Part shown: one piece after another, positions 56,501 to 64,000 of the stretch
How the letters are laid out: every line of letters begins with the position of its first letter
How positions within the stretch are numbered: the first letter of the stretch is position 1
DNA from: Nereocystis luetkeana
Taxonomy: Eukaryota; Sar; Phaeophyceae; Laminariales; Laminariaceae
Length of the DNA stretch: 64,000 bases
Direction of reading: 5' to 3'
NCBI GenBank assembly: GCA_031213475.1
Contig: JARUPZ010000030.1
Coordinates: 4,953,661 to 5,017,660, forward strand
The notes under the pieces: model-generated
The model's database searches: none
What the model was told of the DNA's origin: nothing
Seen by the model: only the letters and a program-made list of their open reading frames with translations
Position numbers and translations under genes: made by a program

Positions 56501-59500
56501 CACAGGCGGCGAAACAGAAAGGGAACAAGATTACCAAAACGTTTATATGTAATATATGAAAACAACGTATTGAGCACCCAAATATTGGAGGTGTTTCTAT
56601 TAGGAGTAGGAGGGGTGCTCCGTCTCGAAAGGATGCATGGTCGATGGCCAACGACTAAAGCAAGGAATACATGAGTACGCCCCCCCCCCTATATGCCTGG
56701 TATATGTGCAGGTTAGGTTGGCGTCGGTTGACGACGACGCTGTAAAACACGCCTCTCACTGCGTGAGCTAGACAACCAGGGCACCGTTCATTTTCTGCGG
56801 TCACCACCGCAGGCAGTCTAGTTAGACCATTTTCGCGCGGGGAGAACCTTAACTCCGCACAAGGGGGATGATCGTATCACGTAGTGTGTATAAGGTAAGG
56901 CACCCACGAGGCAGATACATAGTGAACCCATTGCTGTGGAAGGCAAAACAGAAACTAAATCAACCAATTGATGCTGTTATCCATATGTGTAAGAAAATAC
57001 GCCTCAAAAGCGGTTCTCAGTAGAATTCAGCTCGCCCTTCATGCGACTCGCCCAACACCTAACGGCGCTTCGCGCTCGGTGCAAGCAATGTCTGCCTGGT
57101 CAGTGAAAACCCGACGTCCTCCATCCCGGCATTGCAGGGATGCGAGGGTCTATGGTCTACGGTCATACGACTACGGCCATGCACGAAAAGGAGTACACCC
57201 CTCCCTCCGGGACCCAAAGTCGAGTGCTCACCAGATCCATGAGACGAGCCCCAGCGGGCCCGGCAACCACCACGTATGGCACACGCTCGCAGTACTTGGG
57301 CTCCGCTCGAGGGTCGTTGGCCATGGCCTTGCTGGCGACGATCGCCGAGGGCGGCATGTACACGTCGCTCGCGTAGGACCCCAGTCGGACCTGGGTGGAC
57401 GGCGGTGTCGGAGTGTGTGAAGGTGTCCATACTTTCGCGGGGCGAGGGGGGCATCGAGGGAAGCGATAAAAAAACGTTCGAGAGTCTTATGCTAACGCGG
57501 CATGAGGAACACCTGGCAGGGCTACAGTAGTGGTTGTGGCGAATAAGGCGAAACAGTAGGACAGCGTTCAACGAGGCCAACAGGTATCTCAATTAAAAAA
57601 ATATCAACAATAAGAATAAAAGCAATGCTACTACGCCCGTCCGGACATGCAGTGGATATTTTGGGTGGTATTACCGGGGACCATAGTCAATCGAACCAAA
57701 TATTGTGAGTAAAAATGGTTAAATATATAGGTTTTTATGTACACCACAGGTCCTATTAACTATGGCCCCCCGTAATATTACGGATAATCAAGATGCCCTC
57801 GCGTGTCCGGACAGAGTGGTACATCGCATTTGGAAACAAGGGTGTCGCCGGTATGACCAACCTTAAGCTACAAAAAAGGCTACGGACCCGTTACAGAGAG
57901 CAAAAACAAAACTGCAGAAATATGGATCGTAGCTTCGCTCACTTCTTTGGCGAAAATGAAGTCTCCCACGGCTGCGCGGTCCGTGAGGATGCGCGTCCAC
58001 TGACGGTAGAGGTACCCTTTCACCTGACTGAGATCTTTCGTGGTGAAGAGCAGTCGGAGGACCTTCTCCAGCATCTTCACCAGCAAAGGGCAACCGTCCC
58101 GGCGCACCGTCTCGATGCCCTGGTACAGCGAGCCGGTTAGTTTTACAAGAGCGTAAATCAGGTGGATACGTTGTTGCAGGAGTCATAAACGCTCAACCTC
58201 CGGCAGGGCGGGCGGAAAGTTCAAAAAGTCGCACAGATAGATACATCATCTACATATACTTCCTACATTATGATCTAGATATTTCAGGGCAGATAACTAG
58301 ATCCCTGGTCTGTGTGGTCTATGGGTCATATTGCCAGCTGGGAGATGCATAATCTGCATGCTCTACGTTCAGCACGTTCTTCATGGGTTAGAACTGCTGT
58401 GCTATACAGATCATCCTGCTCGAACTCATAACGGCAGGTTAGGGTCTAGATTACATACTTGTAGATGATCTACGTAGATGATACTAGATGATATGTAGAT
58501 GATCACAAATGCAGGAGGGTCCTGCAAATCACTCTTCTCCTCTCGGGGGTCTCTGACTCATACACTACGGTTTTCCATGTTAACTGGTCAAACCCTAGCG
58601 ATTTTCCGTGCTAGTTGGTCAAAATTACTGCGACTCGCCATGCTCATTGGTCAAACCAAATGCGATTCGCCATGCTCATTGGTCAAACCAAATGCGATTT
58701 TTGCCATGCTCATTGTTCGAACCAATTGCGATTCGCCATGCTCATTGGTCAAACCAAATGCGATTTTTGCCATGCTCATTAGTCGAAGCAATTGCGATTC
58801 GCTATGCTTATTGGTCAAACCAAATGCGATTTTTGCCATGCTCATTTGTCAAACCAAGTGCGATTCGCCATGCTCATTGGTCGAACCAACTTCGATTTTC
58901 GCCATGGCCATTCGTCAACACCCGGACCGAGCACGCGAACTTGTTGCCTAGGGGCGGGACCCGAAAACAGAACGTACAGTAAACTTTGACGCATCTGCAC
59001 AGAAGTCACAAAACTGTGCGTCCGCTGAAGCAGTGCGTAAACGGCGAGCGTACTTTCTCGCGCGACAAAAGCTGAACAGGGTCGTCGTAAGGATTCCTCT
59101 CGACCATCCCATGCTGGAAAAAGCTGGAACATTCTTGTTTTACATGACACTCGTTGGGTTCACGTAACGCCAATACGTATCAGGCTTGGGGTTCACACAG
59201 CCCATCACCCCCGCCAACCAGATAGCACTCGATAGCAACGTTTGCGCCCAGCCAACCGGAGAAGAAAGGACGCACGTTCCATCCTGATGCAACTATAGGT
59301 GCGATAGCTGCACGTACCTTTGCATCGAAGCTGGGTTTCAGGTCCTTCGGTGACTCGTACATATGCCCCACGTAACGCTTCTTGGACGCCAAGATGCATG
59401 GAAGGTATACCTTGGCGAGGGGGCACATGGGGGAGGGGGCAGGGGAGGGGGTGTGAGCTCATCATCATGCATGGCCGTAATCGTATGACCATAGACCCTC

Positions 59501-59894
59501 GCATCCCTACAATGCCGGGACGGAGCACGTCGGGTTTTCACCGACAAGGCAGACATTGCATGCAACGAGACGAGCTAAGCGCCGCGAGGTGTTCGGCGAG
59601 CTGCATCCTGCTAAGAACCGCGTGTGAGGCGGAATTTCTTGCATATGGATGACAGCGTCAAAATAAAATACAATGAGCACTTGGGGGGCAGGCAAGTGCT
59701 GTGGCTTGAAAGGGGGGGTCAAGCGGGATAAGCACGACAAACTATTGGGAACGTCCAACAACGAGGCAGCGACGTGGATGTTTGTCCTCTCGTCACTTCG
59801 CTTCGAAATCTACGTTTACCTCTTTCGCCTCCCGTTCGACGACGAGAATAGCCACCACAACAACGCCAACCCATAAAACACCAAACAGGGCGGG

Positions 59895-59945
<51 letters not shown>

Positions 59946-62900
59946 AACAACAGCAACAACAACCTTCTCGAATTTGAGCACCACATCCGGCGGACACATC
60001 CTTGATATCGTGTTGGCCATGTCCTTCCCGATGCGGTGGGCCTCTTCAAGGCTTCGACCGGGTAGTTCAATAAACAGAGAGTCCGTGTCCCCGTACACAA
60101 CAGACGCCTGCCAGGTCCTGTGGTTTTCAACCTGCGAAGAAAGCACGGGGGGAAATCGTGGTGTATAACCTGTCGGGGAGCGCTCCCAGATTATTGGTAG
60201 CGCCTATTCGTAACCTGCTACGTTTTTTTTTAGAACCAGGAACCCGCAGTGGCCTCCATATTTACACCCGGAATATAAATATATATATATATATCCGTCC
60301 CTTGCGCAGGAATTCATTTTGGTCCCCAGATTATTGCCCGCATATCCCAACCACCACCCACCGATCAGACATCTGGGTGCTGGGTGGGAGGGGAAGCTGC
60401 TTCGGACATATCGGGCTTCCACTTCAACGCTTGATCGAGGCGGGCGAAACGGTGTTGCATGAAAAAAGCGTCAAACGGGGCCGATGCACGAAACTCATCG
60501 CCAATGTGTGCTCAATCGATGCGAAACACCCCTTCAAAATTGTGTGAGTTCAAATATTACGGGGGACCATAGTGAATAGGACCCGTGGTATTCATAAAAG
60601 CCTATACATTCAACCATTTCTACTAATAATGTTTGGTCCTATTAACTATGGCCCCCCGTAATAGTTGCCGCAAGGTAGATATACGCCCCTTCCCCACCCT
60701 GCTTCACCCTTTTGGAGAGAATACTTCAAAATAGTGCGGGATCGGGATCATTTCTGCAGAGTAAAAGAGTTAACATTCCATGGTCGTTTGTTTGTGCCCT
60801 GTCCACACAAAAAAACAACTCCAAATAATTCATTGACGCTATCATCCACACGCAAGAAAGTCCGCCCCCCACACGCGGTTCTTACTGTAGTAGGATGCAG
60901 CCCGCCCATTCGACTCGCGACTCGCCCAACACCCTCACGGCGCTTCGCGCTTGTTGCAATCAACGTCTGCCTTTGTCGGAGAAAAACCCGACGTGCTCCG
61001 CCCCGGCATCGTAGGGATGCGAGGGCCTACGGTCATACGACTACGGCCATGCAGATGATATCGAGTAAATATCTCCTATCGAGTACACTCCCGTACTCCT
61101 TTATGGTCCCGCGTACTGCTGTGGCGTGGCTCCCTCACCGTTCTGGCGGCGGCAATAAGCGTCTGCCTACCGCTCTCCACAATGGCGTCCGCCAGCTCGG
61201 ACATCGGCATCCTCCCGCTGTACCCCGCCGCGGTGTATCTTTACGTCGTCAACCAACGTTAGCAGAGCGGAGGGTCTAGTGTTTGTTTCGCGTGTCGCAT
61301 TGCCTCATGCGTTGCGTTCACCGGAACAACGAGCCCCGGAAAGACCGGGAACGTTTGTTTGTAGAGAGGACGGGGCTAGGCTGCACGCGGTTCGTGTATC
61401 GCAGGGGCTCAATCTTCAAAACGTAAACATTCCTCGCGAAGCCGCCGGCTATTGTTGGATATCATATCTAAGGTTTCCATGTATCGTTTTTCGCCCTAAC
61501 TTTTAAGGCTGACACTGATTCTGAGTTTTTTTTCGACGTATCGCCTGTCGATATCGTATCGGCATGCAGTTTCGTTATGTCGGTATCATACCAAAGACGA
61601 TTTCCCGTTCGATATACATACCCATCGTTGCTGGCTCGACGAAGCCTCTCACACCGAAGGAAGCGAACACAACGGACCCTGAAGGAAGGAATCTCTCACC
61701 CGTACGTAACGTTCGAGATCATCTTGAGTGCGAACTGTCGAGCGTTCAGCGTCCGCGCCAGCACGCGCTGCCCCGCCTCCTCCGCCCGCCGCATGGCCCC
61801 TTTGATCATCACCCGAGTCTCCAAAATCTCTCTCAGCATGAGGGGCAACACTCCAACCCTTAAAGACGGGTGACAAAACCCTGCCGTGTTAGGCGCCACG
61901 TGTATCGACCGGGGATCCCACCTCTTCCCACCCCTGCCTACCCCCGCCGGTTGCGGTGGGGAAAACCCAGCCACACTGGGTGAGGGGGAGTATTGCGTCC
62001 CCCCACCCCTTTGCGCTGGAGACGCCTTTTCCGCAACACTCTCAGAAGGTGCGGCTGCACCAGGTGTCCTGCCAGAGGGCGTAAAGCCAGACGTCTGGGA
62101 GGAGCCGCGACGCTCGCCCTGCCAGGTCTGATGCGCCTCGGCAGCTCGAGCCAGCGCTGCCGCCGTACCCTCCTCGGGGTAGGGCAAGGCCCCCAGGTTG
62201 CCCGAAGTCCCGCCGGTCTTGGGGTCGAACTTTCCGAGTATGGTGGTGTAGCACAGGTTGTAGGCGATCATCATCGAAGGATAGAGGGACTGCCGAGCGA
62301 GGGCGGGGGTCAGCGTCGGGGCGGGTTCCGGCACCTCTTCAAGACAGGTGATGAAACATGTGTCTGTTCTTCAAATCAATAAAAATGCTTCTCGGTTTCT
62401 TCCGTGGCCGCGCTGACGGGACGAAAAAAAGCTCACCGTTCGACAGGTGCGGCAAGCCACCGCCTCCATCCGTGCGAGAGCGCATTCGCGACCCCTCCCC
62501 TTGCGGGTGTAAGGGAAAATTAATTTGGCTAAAAAATAGAGCGCACCGCGGTGAGGCTGGGCAACTATCCACGGAGCCGGCACTGGCACGCGTACCGCCG
62601 AGGCTCGCACCTTGGCCACGCGTGACCGCGGCGGCACCTATCCCTCGCAACAACAAACGGAATCGCCGCTCATTTACGCGAACTATTTTCACACGCGCTG
62701 CCGGTGTGTCGCCAATAATCCCTCACCTGGAAGTCTAGAACGACGACTGGGGACGTATAGAAGCGGCTGCGAGGCTCGAAGACGAGAGGGATGCTCTCCA
62801 TAGCCGTCTGGCCAGCCACTTGCTGCCTCGACGGGCTAAGCGCCACGAAGTTGCGCGGCTTCATCACTCTGCGGAGGCAAAACGAGAGAAAAAAAAAAGC

Positions 62901-63736
62901 GCCGAGTGGCAGAAGGTTAGTTACGCAAAAGCCCCGGAAGCTTTGTCCCCCACCGGGCTCGAGGTATCGGACGCGTGCCTTTTGACGGCTGGTACGGTGT
63001 ATTGCTACTACGTGGAACTGCAAGAAGTGTGCTGAATCGCCAGTGTCGCTCGAGGCACCGCTCACTAGGGAGAGAGCGATGGAAAGGGAGGGTGGACACC
63101 TACGACGCGCCACCAAAAAATGTCACTTGTCATGATATGAAACCCACGCACCACGTATTCTACTTTGCATGGGACACACCACTCACTCCATGCGCACACC
63201 GTCGAATCGTGGCGCAGAGGGGTCCGTGCGCAACGTCAGAACCCCCCGTACGCGGGGCGGCGCTCGTTCCGACATCAGAACACCAGAACCTTAACCCAAG
63301 AAGTCTACTAAACTCACGACAGGCCAGTTTTGGGTCCAGCGTGTAAGTCCTAACCGAGTCGGCGCTCCTACCAAAAGGGCACGGGATAGCCTCAACTTCC
63401 ATGAAATATACCAGGTATGTTTGCCGAATGTACGCAAAATCGTCCTCGCGCAAGAAAAAAAACAGACCCATTATATTCGCAACCTGCATTCTGAGCCAAA
63501 CCCTATGGAATGCTCAAAATATTTACTTACGTACGGGTTCATGAGTCACCACTTTTTTGGGCATGTCATTTTTGGCCATAAAGGCGGGGGTGGCATCATA
63601 CGTACCGGAGCATGACGGCTTCGACGCGGTATTGAGAGCCCCTGGACAGCACGCTGAAAAAGTCGATGCCAAACAGCCTCGCCATTTCTGACGTGCGCCC
63701 CACTAGGTCCAGCTTGTCCATGATTAAAAGGCAAGC
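53301..63736 (-). CDS. REV3: DNA polymerase zeta catalytic subunit REV3, C-terminal half (5' partial, 10 exons)
   Basis: Ten exons on the minus strand: 63606-63736, 62727-62868, 61700-62289, 61139-61238, 59964-60131, 59318-59410, 57943-58119, 57232-57390, 54018-54448, 53301-53532; all junctions GT-AG and in phase. A family-B polymerase of the REV3 type: GIDFFSVLSRGSQYRVEAVM, motif A DFQ/SLYPSMMIAYNLCYTT, motif B LNARQFALKMISNVTYG, motif C VVYGDTDSLF, then VRRDGCPLLVKMLEKVLRLL and two C-terminal cysteine clusters. REV3 extends mismatched or lesion-containing primers in translesion synthesis with REV7, REV1 and the Pol31/Pol32 subunits in the nucleus. All catalytic aspartates are present, so it looks functional. 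The N-terminal and exonuclease-like regions lie right of the window. Introns hold a LINE relic and several MITEs. Confidence 0.95.
53861..53912. repeat. (CAG)n / (AGG)n microsatellite
   Basis: CAG units, then AGGAGGAGAAGG, then CAG again, in the short last REV3 intron. Confidence 0.92.
54018..54448 (-). CDS. REV3: REV3 exon: C-terminal domain with first cysteine module
   Basis: VVSPEQFLAEDSGLRLNGKY, YITKVINPALDRALALLGVD, a poly-Gly/Ala linker, then CSLCGEQCARSVCGKCAR, the zinc-binding CysA module. Acceptor GCACAG, donor GCGAG/GTGAGG, phase 2. Confidence 0.93.
55221..55325. mobile_element. MITE-A copy 6, inserted in LINE reading frame
   Basis: TA-TTACGGGGGGCCATA ... CCGTAA-TA. Removing element plus one TA rejoins the LINE reading frame (AL then EYTRK), which gives the exact empty site and a TA target duplication. 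Confidence 0.93.
55600..55709. mobile_element. MITE-A copy 7, second insertion in the LINE
   Basis: Interrupts LINE codons at ACCAA/TAGG; contains CATACTGGTAGGTCC where siblings have CATAGGTCC, a shorter insertion of the TACCWGGTA kind. Confidence 0.88.
56705..57210 (+). repeat. 530-bp repeat family, full length
   Basis: GGTTAGGTTGGCGTCGGTTG to GGAGTACACCCCTCCC. Directly follows the LINE end at 56690 and stops about 22 bp from a REV3 exon. Confidence 0.85.
57232..57390 (-). CDS. REV3: REV3 exon: thumb, AIVA..KYCERVPYVV block
   Basis: VRLGSYASDVYMPPSAIVAS, KAMANDPRAEPKYCERVPYV, AGARLMDL. 53 codons, acceptor ACCCAG, donor CTG/GTGAGC. A 530-bp-family repeat ends about 25 bp beyond the donor. 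Confidence 0.95.
57671..57775. mobile_element. MITE-A copy 8
   Basis: TTACCGGGGACCATAGT to GGCCCCCCGTAA, flanked by TA; lies in a REV3 intron (57391-57942). Confidence 0.9.
57943..58119 (-). CDS. REV3: REV3 exon: thumb
   Basis: GIETVRRDGCPLLVKMLEKV, LRLLFTTKDLSQVKGYLYRQ, GDFIFAKE. Exactly 59 codons, acceptor TACCAG, donor GAA/GTGAGC. Confidence 0.95.
58225..58505. mobile_element. MITE-B copy
   Basis: TTTCAGGGCAGATAACTAGA, GGGAGATGCATAATCTGCAT and GTAGATGATCTACGTAGATG blocks; lies in REV3 intron 58120-59317. Confidence 0.65.
58565..58920. repeat. ~32-bp tandem repeat
   Basis: About eleven units of CCATGCTCATTGGTCAAACC then AAATGCGATT, alternating TTCGCC and TTTTTGCC forms, in REV3 intron 58120-59317. 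Confidence 0.93.
59318..59410 (-). CDS. REV3: REV3 exon: thumb entry
   Basis: VYLPCILASKKRYVGHMYES then PKDLKPSFDAK, the KKRYVG motif of family-B polymerases. 31 codons, acceptor GCCAAG, donor AAG/GTACGT. Confidence 0.95.
59445..59665 (-). repeat. 530-bp repeat family, truncated, minus strand
   Basis: CATGCATGGCCGTAATCGTA to CATATGGATGACAGCG. It is the uninterrupted sibling used to define the CCTGGTA insertion at 12875. Confidence 0.8.
59898..59963. repeat. CAG/CAA microsatellite touching a splice donor
   Basis: On the minus strand it reads GTTGTTGTTGCTG directly after the REV3 exon codon AAG, so the repeat forms the donor itself. Confidence 0.92.
59964..60131 (-). CDS. REV3: REV3 exon: catalytic motif C (YGDTDS)
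   Basis: VENHRTWQASVVYGDTDSLF, then PGRSLEEAHRIGKDM and LKFEK. 56 codons, phase 0. The donor AAG/GTTGTT lies on the edge of a CAG/CAA microsatellite (59898-59963 on the plus strand). Confidence 0.96.
60557..60661. mobile_element. MITE-A copy 9
   Basis: TTACGGGGGACCATAGT to GGCCCCCCGTAA, flanked by TA; lies in the REV3 intron 60132-61138. Confidence 0.92.
60770..61095 (+). repeat. 530-bp repeat family, 5' truncated
   Basis: AGTAGGATGCAGCCCGCCC to ATCGAGTACACTCCC, ending about 45 bp short of a REV3 exon. Confidence 0.78.
61139..61238 (-). CDS. REV3: REV3 exon: after motif B
   Basis: YTAAGYSGRMPMSELADAIV then ESGRQTLIAAART, equivalent to the YTAANFSGRMPC helix. Acceptor GTAAAG, donor ACG/GTGAGG; 33 codons plus one base. 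Found by phase and alignment. Confidence 0.9.
61700..62289 (-). CDS. REV3: REV3 exon: motif A, insert and motif B
   Basis: SLYPSMMIAYNLCYTTILGK, then a Gly/Ser/Pro-rich insert of roughly 70-80 residues beyond what I recall for animal and yeast REV3, then VLPLMLREILETRVMIKGAM and LNARQFALKMISNVTYG. Acceptor CGGCAG, donor ACGG/GTGAGA. The insert is uninterrupted coding sequence. Confidence 0.94.
62727..62868 (-). CDS. REV3: REV3 exon: up to motif A aspartate
   Basis: VMKPRNFVALSPSRQQVAGQ, ESIPLVFEPRSRFY, VVVLDFQ. The motif A Asp is here and SLYPS on the next exon. 47 codons plus one base; acceptor TCCGCAG, donor CAG/GTGAGG. Confidence 0.95.
63606..63736 (-). CDS. REV3: REV3 exon: segment before motif A
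   Basis: ACLLIMDKLDLVGRTSEMAR then LFGIDFFSVLSRGSQYRVEA, one of the most REV3-specific stretches. Acceptor CCCGCAG, donor CTCCG/GTACGT, phase 2 with the next exon. Earlier exons are outside the window. Confidence 0.93.
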
Positions 63737-64000
63737 CTGCGGGAAGGTAGGTCAAGATCATAGCGGACGGCGCGGCGGGCCACATTGTTGAGGCCTCTCC
63801 GCCGTGCTCACCCCCCTCCGTTACACAGAGCTCAATCGTAATCACGCGAACGATACATACACTTCCGAGACTGGATCAAGGATTTCCATCAAACCGTGCT
63901 AAAAGTCCGCGAAAGCTCCGAAAATGTGTCGTGGCCTTTCTTGCATGGCGGTGCGTCACAAACCACGACACAGAAACACCATATTGTATTTTGCAGTAAT
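63737..64000. other. REV3 intron, no exon seen
   Basis: Upstream of the first REV3 exon in the window; I find no further exon or repeat here. Confidence 0.6.

Larger units (their letters stand above)
54700..56690 (+). mobile_element. LINE (non-LTR retrotransposon) relic, reverse transcriptase C-terminal part
   Basis: Degraded but readable: GLRPNRSCVDHVYTFGQI (RT finger region), YINDLIVAVDAAKQGVTV, a damaged FADD box reading FADG with a 9-base loss, ILMNVIVPNLEYAGG, and CPCGKAIESRTHLVGECEMY, the Cys/His end domain typical of LINE ORF2. It lies antisense inside the large REV3 intron, has stops and frameshifts, and is interrupted by two MITE-A copies and one CCTGGTA insertion. The 3' end reads ATGAGTACG followed by C9. 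It is dead. Confidence 0.88.

Noticed and set aside
57059..57592. Single-exon gene over the REV3 exon at 57232
   Set aside because: The long frame mixes repeat sequence and out-of-phase exon; the correct REV3 frame is delimited by ACCCAG and GTGAGC.

Overview
This window is nuclear DNA of an intron-rich eukaryote. Three conserved genes have GC-rich exons of about 75-600 bp (plus two giant low-complexity exons), GT-AG introns of 0.4-3.5 kb, no operon-like packing, and introns and intergenic DNA full of short repeats, DNA-transposon relics and retroelement pieces. Homopolymeric Gly/Ala/Gln/Pro tracts in the proteins, long introns and low gene density suggest a multicellular stramenopile, most likely a brown alga. 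That placement is inference; no marker gene in the window settles it.

Layout. (1) About 1.5-16.8 kb, minus strand: eight exons of an HLTF/RAD5-type SNF2 ATPase: HIRAN domain, start of ATPase lobe 1 with a Walker A motif split by an intron, then an acidic linker and a SAP-like segment before motif Ia. The helicase C-terminal half lies beyond the left edge and the first exon was not found. (2) About 16.8-23.7 kb: divergent intergenic or 5' region with repeats and only weak exon candidates. (3) About 23.7-48.8 kb, plus strand: a very large TRF4/PAPD5 (TENT4)-type non-canonical poly(A) polymerase. A low-complexity N-terminal region of roughly 2,100 residues precedes a nucleotidyltransferase core with its three catalytic aspartates; a second low-complexity block of about 420 residues sits inside the core. 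(4) About 48.8-53.3 kb: convergent intergenic DNA with tandem repeats and a tRNA-headed SINE. (5) About 53.3-63.7 kb, minus strand: the last ten exons of REV3, the catalytic subunit of DNA polymerase zeta, from the segment before motif A to the stop codon, with polymerase motifs and both C-terminal cysteine modules intact. Almost every exon junction was placed by matching codon phase and family alignment.

HLTF/RAD5 and REV3 act in the two alternative branches of DNA-damage tolerance (template switching and translesion synthesis). They lie about 36 kb apart here, with an unrelated RNA-tailing enzyme between them. No regulatory link can be seen in the sequence.

The repeats are the most unusual content. 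A 9-mer, TACC[A/T]GGTA, occurs at 24 places outside the exons. Where sibling repeat copies can be compared, it is a 7-bp insertion into a TA dinucleotide, which looks like the excision footprint of an unidentified TA-targeting transposon. Other families are a ~105-bp hairpin MITE (nine copies, TA duplications), a ~280-bp GATC-rich MITE of which two copies carry a shared 1.1-kb module, a LINE whose 3' end is poly(C), a ~530-bp repeat ending in the same GAGTACnCCCC motif, and a SINE nested in the LINE. Poly(C) tracts, some of them tails of these elements, lie 25-90 bp upstream of at least nine 3' splice sites.
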